11,677 bases of DNA from Bacteroidota bacterium (GCA_018623785.1 JAAZVD010000022.1:1-11677), one strand, 5' to 3'. Positions 1-7,146 are shown, counted from the first letter of the stretch. The notes: generated by a model not told the origin, from the sequence alone. Numbers and translations: made by a program.

Positions 1-946
1 AGCAGTAGCCTACTTCCTTCAGCATCTCCAGATCGAACATCGTGCGCTGCTCCAGGCGGTGCGCCTCCAGCATCTTACCGTTGTCCCGAAGCACGGCCAA
101 TCGCCAGTTCAGCTCCTCCTGAATGGTCCTCACGGCTTTCATGACCTGCTCCTTGGGCGTCACGAAGATCTTAGCCGGGTAGATGGTCAGGTAGCGCGGC
201 TCGGTGATCGTGTCCCCGCTGACGGGTTCGAAGACAGTGACACGTTCTACCTCATCGCCCCAGAACTCGATACGGTAAGCCTCGTCTTCCGAGTAGGCCG
301 GAAAGACTTCCACTACATCACCCCGCACACGGAAGGCCCCGGGGGCGAATTCGATATCGTTGCGGGAATAATAAATGCCCGAGAGTCCGTGCAGCAGGTC
401 GTTGCGAGGGATGATATCACCGACCTTCACCTGTACGATTTGCTTCTTGAAGTCATCCGGCGATCCCAAGCCGTAGATACACGACACGCTGGCCACCACG
501 ATAACGTCACTCCTCCCGGATACGAGGCTGGACGTGGCCTTGAGGCGGAGACGGTCGATGCGCTCGTTGATCGACATGTCCTTCTCGATGTACGTATCCG
601 AGTGGACGATGTAGGCCTCGGGTTGATAGTAATCGTAGTAAGAGATAAAGAACTCGACCGCATTGTTCGGAAAAAACTGCTTGAACTCGGCGTAGAGCTG
701 GGCGGCCAGCGTCTTGTTGTGACTCAGCACGAGGGTGGGCTTACCGTGCTGAGCAATGACGTGACTCATGGAGAATGTCTTCCCCGTTCCCGTGGCGCCC
801 AGGAGCGTCTGGTGTTCATCCCCGCGCTCAAGCCCCTCAAGGAGTTCCTTGATGGCTTGGGGCTGATCTCCGGTGGGTTCGAACTCGGATACGACCTCGA
901 ACGGCTGCTCGGATTTCAGAAGTTCGGATGTACGCTGCTCACGCAT
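1..946 (-). CDS. uvrB: UvrABC system protein B (excinuclease subunit), N-terminal 315 residues, 3' part outside window
   Basis: UvrB is the damage-verifying, DNA-unwinding subunit of bacterial nucleotide excision repair; it is loaded by UvrA and then recruits UvrC. Translating the minus strand from 946 gives an uninterrupted UvrB N-terminus. The FxPTGDQPxAI motif is at residues 22-32, the Walker A motif GATGTGKT at 50-57, and the hairpin region that inserts between DNA strands (SYYDYYQPEAY) at about 102-112. A conserved SVSCIYGLG segment follows at about 153-161, then the YYSRNDIEFAPGAFRVRGD stretch at about 192-210. The family is usually about 670 residues, so a little under half is present and the gene continues past base 1. 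ATG 946 is the first start after an in-frame TAG at 995-997. It is divergent from the amidohydrolase gene across a 96-bp gap. I saw no convincing LexA operator there. Confidence 0.97.
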   Translation of the reverse strand, partial: MREQRTSELLKSEQPFEVVSEFEPTGDQPQAIKELLEGLERGDEHQTLLGATGTGKTFSMSHVIAQHGKPTLVLSHNKTLAAQLYAEFKQFFPNNAVEFFISYYDYYQPEAYIVHSDTYIEKDMSINERIDRLRLKATSSLVSGRSDVIVVASVSCIYGLGSPDDFKKQIVQVKVGDIIPRNDLLHGLSGIYYSRNDIEFAPGAFRVRGDVVEVFPAYSEDEAYRIEFWGDEVERVTVFEPVSGDTITEPRYLTIYPAKIFVTPKEQVMKAVRTIQEELNWRLAVLRDNGKMLEAHRLEQRTMFDLEMLKEVGYC

Positions 947-949
947 GAA

Positions 950-985
950 TTGTGGAAACGATGCGATCTGGAATCCGTAGTTTTG
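950..985 (+). promoter_or_regulatory. Possible Bacteroidota-type promoter for the amidohydrolase gene
   Basis: TAGTTTTG at 978-985 fits the TAnnTTTG -7 element described for the Bacteroidota primary sigma factor, and a TTG lies upstream at 950-952. The spacing of 25 bases is longer than the usual range of about 17-23. The predicted start would leave a leader of roughly 50 bases before ATG 1043. The TTG overlaps the 5' end region of uvrB, so this is only a weak candidate in the divergent gap. Confidence 0.2.
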
Positions 986-1042
986 GTTGGAGTACTACCT
1001 CTTCTTCGTTTGATGGTTCAGACACCACACCCAGAATCTGCC

Positions 1043-2161
1043 ATGAACCGGCTTCTCGCGCTATCTCTTGCCCTTCTCCTCTCCGCATGCGGTGCTGACC
1101 TCCAACCTGAAAGTCCCTCTTCAGGGGTGGGAGACATGACGGTGGAGGAATTTGAACCGACCTCCACCCTGGTCGTCGATGAGCACATTGTTACGCGCAC
1201 GAAGTTTCCGTTCGTGGATATACACAGCCACTGGTTCCAAGCACCCGAGATGACGGAGGAGGCGGTAGACAACCTGATCGCGGAAATGGATGGCATGAAC
1301 ATGGCCGCATTGGTCAACCTGTCCGGGCGGTCAGGAAATGAACTTGAAGCAGCCATCGAAAACATGGAGGGGCGCTACCCTGAGCGCTTCATCACGTTTG
1401 CCAACGTGGAGTTTGACAGCGTGGGTGCGCCGGGCTGGACAGAGCGGGCCGTCGCGCAGCTGCGGGCTGACATCGAGGCAGGGGCTCGCGGCTTGAAAGT
1501 GTACAAGAATCTTGGGCTTGACGTAAAGGATGTGGATGGCAATCGCGTGCCGGTCAATGATCCGCGGCTGGATCCGATTTGGGCATTGTGCGGCGACATG
1601 GGCGTGCCCGTACTCATCCACTCGGCTGAGCCGGCCAACTTCTGGAAGCCCCGCGACAAGTACAACGAGAAGTGGCTGGAACTGAAGCTTCGCCCCAACC
1701 GATATCGCGATCCGGCCACGAACGCCTCATGGGAGCAGATCATGGGCGAACACTACGACATCATGGCCAAGCATCGCGGCACAACGTTTATCAGTGCCCA
1801 CCTCAGCTGGCTTGGCCAGGACTTGACGCAGTTGGGTCAGCGTCTGGACGAAAACCCGAACATGGTCACCGAAGTGGCTGCAGTCATCTATGAACTGGGT
1901 CGTCAACCTCGCGCGGCGCGCTCCTTCCTGATCGACTACAAAGACCGTATTCTGTTCGGTAAGGATTCCTACAACGTCGAGGAGTTCTACACCTACTTCC
2001 GCGTCTTCGAGACCGCCGACGAGTACTTCCCCTACTACCGTAAGTACCACGCGCAGTGGAAGATGTACGGCATGGATCTGCCGGATGATGTCCTTCGCGC
2101 CATCTACTATGAGAACGCACTGCGCGTCATTCCCGGTCTGGATCCGGCCCTGTTCGAGTAG
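1043..2161 (+). CDS. Exported lipoprotein of the Amidohydro_2 metal-dependent hydrolase family
   Basis: This 372-residue protein is probably a lipid-anchored metal-dependent hydrolase or decarboxylase-type enzyme with a TIM-barrel fold; its substrate cannot be read from the sequence. Residues 1-16 form a lipoprotein signal peptide ending in the lipobox LSAC, with Cys16 as the likely lipidated residue. Metal-ligand positions expected of the superfamily are present: His61-Ser-His63 after the first strand (FVDIHSH), His193 (PVLIHS), His253 (FISAHLSW) and Asp308 (ILFGKDS). Lys152 in GLKVYK lies in a conserved strand. The start at 1043 is chosen because the signal peptide begins there. An in-frame ATG at 1013 would add ten residues, and the reading frame stays open back to base 59 only as an antisense shadow of uvrB. 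No clear Shine-Dalgarno sequence precedes it. It is divergent from uvrB, converges on the DUF4249-like gene, and seems monocistronic. Confidence 0.85.
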   Translation: MNRLLALSLALLLSACGADLQPESPSSGVGDMTVEEFEPTSTLVVDEHIVTRTKFPFVDIHSHWFQAPEMTEEAVDNLIAEMDGMNMAALVNLSGRSGNELEAAIENMEGRYPERFITFANVEFDSVGAPGWTERAVAQLRADIEAGARGLKVYKNLGLDVKDVDGNRVPVNDPRLDPIWALCGDMGVPVLIHSAEPANFWKPRDKYNEKWLELKLRPNRYRDPATNASWEQIMGEHYDIMAKHRGTTFISAHLSWLGQDLTQLGQRLDENPNMVTEVAAVIYELGRQPRAARSFLIDYKDRILFGKDSYNVEEFYTYFRVFETADEYFPYYRKYHAQWKMYGMDLPDDVLRAIYYENALRVIPGLDPALFE

Positions 2162-2260
2162 GCGCGTCGAAGGTCAAAAGGGCGTGTCGGAGGTCAAAAT
2201 GGGCCCATCGAAGGCCAAAAGAGGCCGTCGAAATTAAAACGGCGCGTCAAAATCCACCGT
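2161..2260. repeat. Degenerate 20-bp tandem repeat, about five copies, spanning a convergent gene junction
   Basis: Reading in 20-base steps from 2161 gives units GGCGCGTCGAAGGTCAAAAG, GGCGTGTCGGAGGTCAAAAT, GGGCCCATCGAAGGCCAAAA, GAGGCCGTCGAAATTAAAAC and a partly matching fifth that begins GGCGCGTCAAAAT. The TCG core recurs at 2167, 2187, 2208 and 2228, with TCA at 2247, so spacing is 20, 21, 20 and 19. The array starts at the amidohydrolase stop codon and fills the whole 72-bp gap. Its last one and a half units lie inside the 3' end of the convergent lipoprotein gene, where they encode its final residues and stop. A five-base inverted repeat (GCCGT 2224-2228 with ACGGC 2239-2243), followed on the minus strand by a T-rich stretch, might act as a weak terminator; no strong terminator is visible. 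Confidence 0.7.
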
Positions 2261-3166
2261 TATCGGGTATCCGAGCGTGCGTGCAAGCTCTGGGGTAATT
2301 CCCCACTCTTCGCGATGAATGCCGAGCGAGCCGAATATTCCATAGCCGTTTACGACGTTGGAGACATATCCGGGTTGGGAAAGCTTGAAGAGGTCCGATT
2401 CACGGAAAAGCGGAAACCAGGCATCATCCACAATACGAAACTGCACGCCCATGGCTGACAGGGTCAGAGGCATGGTATCAAGGGGCTGCGTACGCATGAA
2501 TCTGCGAGCCCGCGCCACGATGGAGTCCTGATCGGCTGTGATGTCGAGTTGAAACTGCCATGTCCCGCTGCCATCTGGGCCTGAAGGGGGTTCATACGGC
2601 ACAAAGACGCGATCCCGGTAGTTCGTTCCTTCCACAAGATAGATGGCCTCAAAATCCCACAGTGCCGCTACACCGGGTACGGCAATCTGCTGGATGACAG
2701 ACGAATCTTCCTGGACAACCGGAGCTTCGGACAAGATGAAGGCATCCGATGGTGGACGAGGAACGGTCGTCGTTGCGGACGCCCTTTTCTCATCGTTGCG
2801 GATAATGTCCAAGCGATAAGTATGTCCCGCTTTGACCAGGAAATCCGCGTGATACAGATGGATGTACGATCCGTCCTCGAGGCGTTTCAACTCATGCTGC
2901 CAAAGGGTAGATGTGCTATCCGTAAGGTTTCTCGTGTATACCCGAGCGTCAATGAATGCCTGTCCCTCTGCGGGTCCCTGAATATCCTCAGGAAATCGGG
3001 TGACAGGAATGACACGAACGGTTTGGCGCAAACGCGTGGGGTCCAGAAACCCATATACGGTAAAGTAGCGCTGGTCATTGTCGAAAGGGTCCAGAAACGT
3101 GTCATCGCAAGCGGTCAGGGACAGCGCAAGCAACAAGACCAGCGTAGTCATTCTGGGAATCTGCAT
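2234..3166 (-). CDS. DUF4249-like lipoprotein, partner of the upstream TonB-dependent receptor
   Basis: This 310-residue protein has a lipoprotein signal peptide ending in LTAC, with Cys20 as the likely lipidated residue. The next residues, Asp21-Asp22, are acidic, which resembles the lipoprotein export signal that sends Bacteroidota lipoproteins to the cell surface; surface location is an inference. The mature part starts with a beta-rich region (YFTVYGFLDP at about 34-43, RVIPVTRFP at about 51-59, YHADFLVKAGHTYRLDI at about 105-121). This pattern fits DUF4249, a family of unknown function usually encoded next to TonB-dependent receptors. ATG 3166 overlaps the TGA of the receptor by one base (TGATG), with GGAG eight bases upstream, so translation is probably coupled. 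It may assist substrate capture for the receptor, as other receptor-linked lipoproteins do, but it is not a SusD homologue. Its C-terminal codons fall inside a tandem repeat. Confidence 0.8.
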   Translation of the reverse strand: MQIPRMTTLVLLLALSLTACDDTFLDPFDNDQRYFTVYGFLDPTRLRQTVRVIPVTRFPEDIQGPAEGQAFIDARVYTRNLTDSTSTLWQHELKRLEDGSYIHLYHADFLVKAGHTYRLDIIRNDEKRASATTTVPRPPSDAFILSEAPVVQEDSSVIQQIAVPGVAALWDFEAIYLVEGTNYRDRVFVPYEPPSGPDGSGTWQFQLDITADQDSIVARARRFMRTQPLDTMPLTLSAMGVQFRIVDDAWFPLFRESDLFKLSQPGYVSNVVNGYGIFGSLGIHREEWGITPELARTLGYPITVDFDAPF

Positions 3167-5505
3167 CAGCGCAACTCCAGCTTGAATCCAACGGACGGCA
3201 AGAACGGCAGCTGATCCACGCGGCTGAACGTGAACAGGTCATAATAGAACAGATTGGCCCGGTTGATCAGATTGAGTGCTCCGGCTCTGATTGTACTGAC
3301 GTATCGACCCCGTTCGACTTGGCGCTCCAACCAGATATCGAGTCGTGCATAGGTCGGCTGGCGCCCCCCGAAGGGCTCCGCATATACAATCCGGTCCACA
3401 CCGGCCTCGGTGGCCACATCTACATCCGGCGTAAGCCGATACCAGACGTCAAACCCGCCCGATTCGGTAAAGGGAAGACCCGAACCGTATTGCCACTGGA
3501 TGATCATCCCGACGTCGCCCTTTTGTGCGTGCACAACCGCACTTAATTGATGCCGCCTGTCGTGGGCCGGATGATAGGTATACGGTCCTGCTTGGTACTC
3601 GACGGTGGACCAGGTGTAGGAGATACTACCATCGAGAACAGATTCCTGAAGGAAGGGGCGATTTTCCAGGCTAAGGCGCACGTCGGCCCCATAGGCAGTC
3701 CCGCTGGCCTCCTGCAGCGTGGTCGTAAACCGTGGAAATGGACTGAAAACAGGCGCTGAAATGTGATCATAGTTCTTGTAGAACGTTTCCAGTGCGCCGC
3801 TCAACCATGGCTGGATCTGCACATTCCAACCAAGGATACCATGTACGGACTGCATAGCCTCCTGTCCCTCGGGAGTCGTAATCCAGGCCGTAAAGAGATT
3901 ACCTAGGTCGCGTTCGTCCGTCAGACCGGTCAGTGCCTGATGGTAGATACCCCAGGAAGCGTTGAGTTGGTGCCGCCCCTCCCGGCCCGTGGGCCAGAGC
4001 GAAAGACGCATGCGAGGCTCAATCCAGGATTGCCCGCGATCGATGAGGGCATAGACATGCACGCCGGGGTTGACGGTCAAATGATCCTGCACCAGGTCCA
4101 GCGTTGTTTCTGCATACCCATGCAGTTCGGTGAGCACCTCCTGTGATGTCGTGAACTCGGTGAAAAGGTCGTCCAGGGTGTAGCCGAGATCAGTTCGGCG
4201 AAGCATGGACCCAACGGACACGTCTCCTTTATCGAGAAGCCAACTCATGCGCAGGCCGGCTTCCATACTCTCGACGCTAGCTGTGCGCTCAGGTGCGCGG
4301 TTTGGACCAAACGCATTGGTCATCTGCGATCGCCCGGCGGTCAGGCGGGACACGATAGGAATACGATTCGAGCGATATATCCACGTGCCTCCAATGACCT
4401 TGTTCGTCCAGGCCACTTCTGTGCTGTCATTGACGATGGCAGCCTGTGCGTCCCCGAATACGGATTTCTTGGATCCGGCAATATCACCGCGGTCGTTCGT
4501 GTCGAGGAAGGTGAGCGAGAGCTCATGACTGCTGCCCAGCAGGGCGTGGATTTTCCCGAAGCGATCCCCGAAACGATAGGGCATGCGCTGCCCAAGGAGA
4601 TTCGGAAGTAGTTCTTCCACGAATGATTGGCGGGCACTGAAGACAGCCGAAACACGCCCTTCGACCAACGGGCCTTCGACGGTGATGGCGCTCAGGAAGG
4701 GTGCCACGGATATCGATCCTGCCAGATGCTGTTTGTTACCGTTGCGGGCAGTGACGTCAAGGATCGATGAGGTCCGCCCACCGTACCGAGCGCCGAATCC
4801 TCCGGTGTAGAAGGCGGCGCGGTCGACCAGTTCCTCCGGAAACGCGGAGTAGGAACTCAGGACGTGAAAGGGCATGTAGACGGGCAGCCCATCGAGCAAT
4901 GCCAGATTCTGGTCGACCGCGCCGCCGCGCACGAAGAACTGCCCCCCGCGATCCCCCTGTACGGTCACACCAGGAACCGTCTGCAGGTACGACGCGAGGT
5001 CGCCTGAGACACCCGGCACCGGTACCCGGTTGATGGCCTTCGGAAGTACTGTTTCCAGACCGGCAGCCACGGTCGTGATGCCACCAATGGCATCGGCTTC
5101 CACGACGAGTTCTTCGATTGCTGCCGCCTGCATGGCAAGTGCTACCCGTACGTCACGAATCTGGCCATCAGACAGTACCAGAGATTCGGTCCCAGGTGCG
5201 AAGCCCACGAACGAAATGACCAGATCGTAGAAGCCGGGTGGAATCCGATTAATGACGAAATAGCCGTCTCCATCGGTCACGGTCCCGGAAACGATGGTAT
5301 CGGCTGCACGAAGAACTACTGTTGCGCCCTGAAGGGGCTGCTCGTTCGATGCGTCGGTAACAAAGCCCCGCACGACGGATTGCTGAGCCTGCGCGTTATG
5401 ACCCATCAAGAGCAGTAGTACAGGAAGTCCGAAGCGCCACGCCAGGTGAGGCAGGCGGGTCAGGGCACCCGTAAACGTCAACCACCTATGCCTGTCAGCT
5501 TCCAT
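3166..5505 (-). CDS. TonB-dependent outer-membrane receptor with N-terminal carboxypeptidase-regulatory-like domain
   Basis: This is an outer-membrane active transporter powered by the TonB-ExbBD system; its substrate is unknown. The chosen start gives 779 residues. The signal peptide covers about 1-40 and ends in AQA before QQS. A CarboxypepD_reg-like beta-sandwich follows at about 43-127 (VVRGFVTD, GATVVL, DGDGYFVINRIPPGFYDLVISFVGF). The plug is at about 150-255 and includes FVRGGAVDQNLALLDGLPVY and YTGGFGARYGG; the rest is the beta barrel. The LLDGLPVY and later FSARQSF signatures fit the subfamily that usually travels with DUF4249 proteins, and such a gene is next. ATG 5505 is preferred over the upstream in-frame extension because it directly precedes the signal peptide and has GGGAG four bases upstream. 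It overlaps the end of hisIE by 11 bases. The C-terminus ends in FKLELR rather than the usual terminal aromatic residue. Confidence 0.92.
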   Translation of the reverse strand: MEADRHRWLTFTGALTRLPHLAWRFGLPVLLLLMGHNAQAQQSVVRGFVTDASNEQPLQGATVVLRAADTIVSGTVTDGDGYFVINRIPPGFYDLVISFVGFAPGTESLVLSDGQIRDVRVALAMQAAAIEELVVEADAIGGITTVAAGLETVLPKAINRVPVPGVSGDLASYLQTVPGVTVQGDRGGQFFVRGGAVDQNLALLDGLPVYMPFHVLSSYSAFPEELVDRAAFYTGGFGARYGGRTSSILDVTARNGNKQHLAGSISVAPFLSAITVEGPLVEGRVSAVFSARQSFVEELLPNLLGQRMPYRFGDRFGKIHALLGSSHELSLTFLDTNDRGDIAGSKKSVFGDAQAAIVNDSTEVAWTNKVIGGTWIYRSNRIPIVSRLTAGRSQMTNAFGPNRAPERTASVESMEAGLRMSWLLDKGDVSVGSMLRRTDLGYTLDDLFTEFTTSQEVLTELHGYAETTLDLVQDHLTVNPGVHVYALIDRGQSWIEPRMRLSLWPTGREGRHQLNASWGIYHQALTGLTDERDLGNLFTAWITTPEGQEAMQSVHGILGWNVQIQPWLSGALETFYKNYDHISAPVFSPFPRFTTTLQEASGTAYGADVRLSLENRPFLQESVLDGSISYTWSTVEYQAGPYTYHPAHDRRHQLSAVVHAQKGDVGMIIQWQYGSGLPFTESGGFDVWYRLTPDVDVATEAGVDRIVYAEPFGGRQPTYARLDIWLERQVERGRYVSTIRAGALNLINRANLFYYDLFTFSRVDQLPFLPSVGFKLELR

Positions 5506-6133
5506 GGCGCTCCCGCAGCACATCCGTAACGTCCTTGAGTGAGATGCCACGAGAGCGCAGCAGCACCAGGACGTGGTACAGCAGGTCGGCCGTTTCCTCG
5601 GCCAGCTTCTCCTCTGTTCCCGCGGCACCCTCGAGCGCCGTCTCCACGCCCTCCTCACCCACTTTCTGGGCTATTTTCATAGCACCTGCCTGCAGGAGAC
5701 GAACTGTGTAGGAAGCGTCATCTCCCGACGCTTCGCGCGTTGCAATAACCTGTTCGAGCAGGCGCAGGAACGCGGCAGGGTCCTCATTTACTTCATTCCA
5801 GCAGGTGTCGGCTCCCGTGTGGCAGGTCGGCCCCAAGGGAGCGGCCTTGACCAGCAAGGCATCGCCATCGCAATCGGCTCGCATCTCCAGGAACTGCAGC
5901 GTGTTGCCGGATGTCTCTCCTTTCTCCCAGATAGCCTGTCGGGACCGGCTGTAAAAGGTGACCCGACCGGATTGGAGGGTCCGGGTGATGGCCTCGCGAT
6001 TCATGTAGCCGAGCATGAGGACCCGGGAGGTTTCGACGTCCTGCACGATAGCGGGAATCAGACCGTTCTCGTCGAACGTCAGCGTATCGAGACCGTGGGT
6101 CAGGTCGATGATGCCTGCAAGAGAATCGCTCAT
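5495..6133 (-). CDS. hisIE: Bifunctional phosphoribosyl-AMP cyclohydrolase / phosphoribosyl-ATP pyrophosphatase
   Basis: HisIE catalyses the second and third steps of histidine biosynthesis in the cytoplasm: hydrolysis of PR-ATP to PR-AMP (HisE part), then opening of the adenine ring to give ProFAR (HisI part). The 212-residue length is normal for the fused enzyme. The HisI domain covers about 16-115, with WEKGETSGN at 69-77, the metal-binding DCDGD at 87-91 and GPTCHTG..TCW at 101-112. The HisE domain covers about 123-208, with KVGEEGVET at 157-165 and [14 protein letters not shown] at 179-192. ATG 6133 overlaps the hisF stop in an ATGA arrangement (four bases), which points to translational coupling. 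Its 3' end in turn overlaps the start of the TonB-dependent receptor by 11 bases, so the transcript very likely continues into transport genes. Confidence 0.97.
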   Translation of the reverse strand: MSDSLAGIIDLTHGLDTLTFDENGLIPAIVQDVETSRVLMLGYMNREAITRTLQSGRVTFYSRSRQAIWEKGETSGNTLQFLEMRADCDGDALLVKAAPLGPTCHTGADTCWNEVNEDPAAFLRLLEQVIATREASGDDASYTVRLLQAGAMKIAQKVGEEGVETALEGAAGTEEKLAEETADLLYHVLVLLRSRGISLKDVTDVLRERHGS

Positions 6134-6888
6134 GTCAGTCGAACCGGTATTCCGGCGGTGTAAAGATCTGATTTCAGGCCTGGAATCGGCACTTCGCCAA
6201 AATGGAAGATACTGGCCGCCAACGCCGCATCGGCCGCATCTGCTTCAAAAACTTCCCGGAAATGATCCGTATTCCCGGCACCGCCCGAGGCAATAACCGG
6301 GATGGATACCGCCTGCGAGATGGCGCCTGTGATGTCCACGGCAAATCCGGCCTTCGTACCGTCATGGTCCATGGAGGTCAGCAGGATTTCGCCGGCTCCA
6401 AGTTGATCCATTCGACGAGCCCAGGATATGGCTTCCAGCTCTGTTGGACGCGTGCCTCCATGGGAATGCACGTACCAGGTGCCTTCTACTTCCTTGATAT
6501 CCATGGCTACGACAATACATTGGCTGCCAAACGCGTCAGCCAGTTCGCGCACCAGTTCGGGTCGGGCGATGACAGCCGAATTGACGGCTACTTTGTCAGC
6601 ACCTGCCTGCAGGAGCTGGGATACATCTTCGACAGTCCTGACGCCGCCACCCACGGTAAACGGGATGTTCACCACTTCGGCAATACGGGTTACCAGGTCC
6701 AGAAGCGTACCGCGCGTTTCCAGCGTGGCCGTAATGTCCAGAAAGACAAGTTCGTCGGCGCCCTGCTTTACGTAGGAACGGGAGAGTTCGACCGGATCGC
6801 CGGCATCGCGCAGGGAGACGAAGTTGACGCCCTTGACGGTGCGGCCGTCCTTGATGTCCAGGCAGGGTATGATGCGTCGCGTGAGCAT
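6130..6888 (-). CDS. hisF: Imidazole glycerol phosphate synthase cyclase subunit
   Basis: HisF is the cyclase half of imidazole glycerol phosphate synthase. It uses ammonia from its partner HisH to convert PRFAR into imidazole glycerol phosphate and AICAR, linking histidine and purine synthesis. The 252 residues form a complete (beta/alpha)8 barrel beginning [16 protein letters not shown]. The catalytic acids Asp11 (CLDI) and Asp130 (VAMDIK) are present. Phosphate-binding turns are at TVGGGVR (78-84) and IASGGAGN (199-206). An in-frame ATG at 6960 would add 24 residues, but these lack homology to the family, so 6888 is used; no clear Shine-Dalgarno sequence is seen. It is the first gene of a four-gene overlapping run. 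hisH and hisA are not adjacent. The leader shows no run of His codons that would suggest a histidine attenuator. Confidence 0.97.
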   Translation of the reverse strand: MLTRRIIPCLDIKDGRTVKGVNFVSLRDAGDPVELSRSYVKQGADELVFLDITATLETRGTLLDLVTRIAEVVNIPFTVGGGVRTVEDVSQLLQAGADKVAVNSAVIARPELVRELADAFGSQCIVVAMDIKEVEGTWYVHSHGGTRPTELEAISWARRMDQLGAGEILLTSMDHDGTKAGFAVDITGAISQAVSIPVIASGGAGNTDHFREVFEADAADAALAASIFHFGEVPIPGLKSDLYTAGIPVRLT

Positions 6889-6947
6889 GCCGAGTGTACC
6901 GGGGCCGGATTGTGGCGTTCCGTGAACATTGCCTGAGCATCCCCACC

Positions 6948-7009
6948 CGCTCGCGTGCATCCAAGCCCCCCTCCGGTGGGGATTACGCTCGCTACGCTCG
7001 CGTGCATCC
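6948..7009. repeat. 15-base direct repeat pair with internal 9-base tandem
   Basis: CGCTCGCGTGCATCC occurs at 6948-6962 and again, identical, at 6995-7009, 47 bases apart. Directly before and into the second copy, ACGCTCGCT and ACGCTCGCG form a tandem at 6985-7002. On the minus strand, the sense of the hisF leader, this reads as repeated GGATGCACGCGAGCG blocks. No protein-coding meaning is apparent. Confidence 0.65.
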
Positions 7010-7060
7010 CCGGGTACTCCTTACCAGAGCACACCCCGCTCAGGACGCTCCGCGCCCCCG

Positions 7061-7118
7061 GGTCTTTTGCGTTCGGCCCTCCCAGAGCAAGCTCTGTCCG
7101 GTCCCAACGCAAAAGCCC
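7061..7118 (-). other. Nested inverted repeat overlapping the tRNA terminator
   Basis: Bases 7061-7073 (GGTCTTTTGCGTT) pair with 7106-7118 (AACGCAAAAGCCC) at 12 of 13 positions, with one mismatch. They enclose a second perfect hairpin, CAGAGC-AA-GCTCTG, at 7083-7096. The right arm uses bases 7112-7118, which also form one arm of the tRNA terminator, so the two structures cannot form together in one RNA. The role is unknown; it could be a by-product of terminator duplication or an element affecting read-through into hisF. Confidence 0.5.
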
Positions 7119-7146
7119 CACTCACTTCGTTCGTGAGCGGGGCTTT
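7110..7146 (-). terminator. Intrinsic terminator downstream of tRNA-Ser
   Basis: Bases 7112-7125 and 7133-7146 form a 14-position stem with one A-C mismatch (13 pairs) and a seven-base loop. Read on the minus strand, the GC-rich stem GCCCCGCTCAC/GTGAGTGGGGC is followed by TTTT. It starts eight bases beyond the tRNA 3' end, exactly where a tRNA terminator is expected, and it should insulate hisF from the tRNA transcript. Confidence 0.8.

Noticed and set aside
991..996. AGTACT palindrome upstream of uvrB as an SOS (LexA) operator
   Set aside because: A six-base palindrome is too short to support a call, and no known LexA consensus for this lineage could be matched.
59..1042. Open plus-strand frame of over 300 codons in phase with the amidohydrolase gene, seemingly giving a 700-residue protein
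   Set aside because: It is the exact antisense of a clearly recognisable uvrB coding sequence; the lipoprotein signal peptide begins at 1043, and the upstream translation has no plausible domain.
5506..5658. N-terminal extension of the TonB-dependent receptor frame (51 more codons)
   Set aside because: It lies within hisIE in another frame, reads as an Arg/Cys-rich stretch with no homology, and would bury the signal peptide.
6202..6936. Plus-strand open frame of 244 codons opposite hisF
   Set aside because: Antisense shadow of a highly conserved enzyme gene, with no recognisable protein features.
6889..6960. Longer hisF start adding 24 residues
   Set aside because: The added residues do not resemble HisF, whose family begins at MLxxRIIPCLD, and the region is repeat-rich non-coding sequence.
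6948..7009. CRISPR-like direct repeats
   Set aside because: Only two 15-base copies, with no regular spacer series and no cas genes nearby.
6889..7110. Histidine attenuator with leader peptide upstream of hisF
   Set aside because: No short reading frame with consecutive His codons was found on the minus strand.
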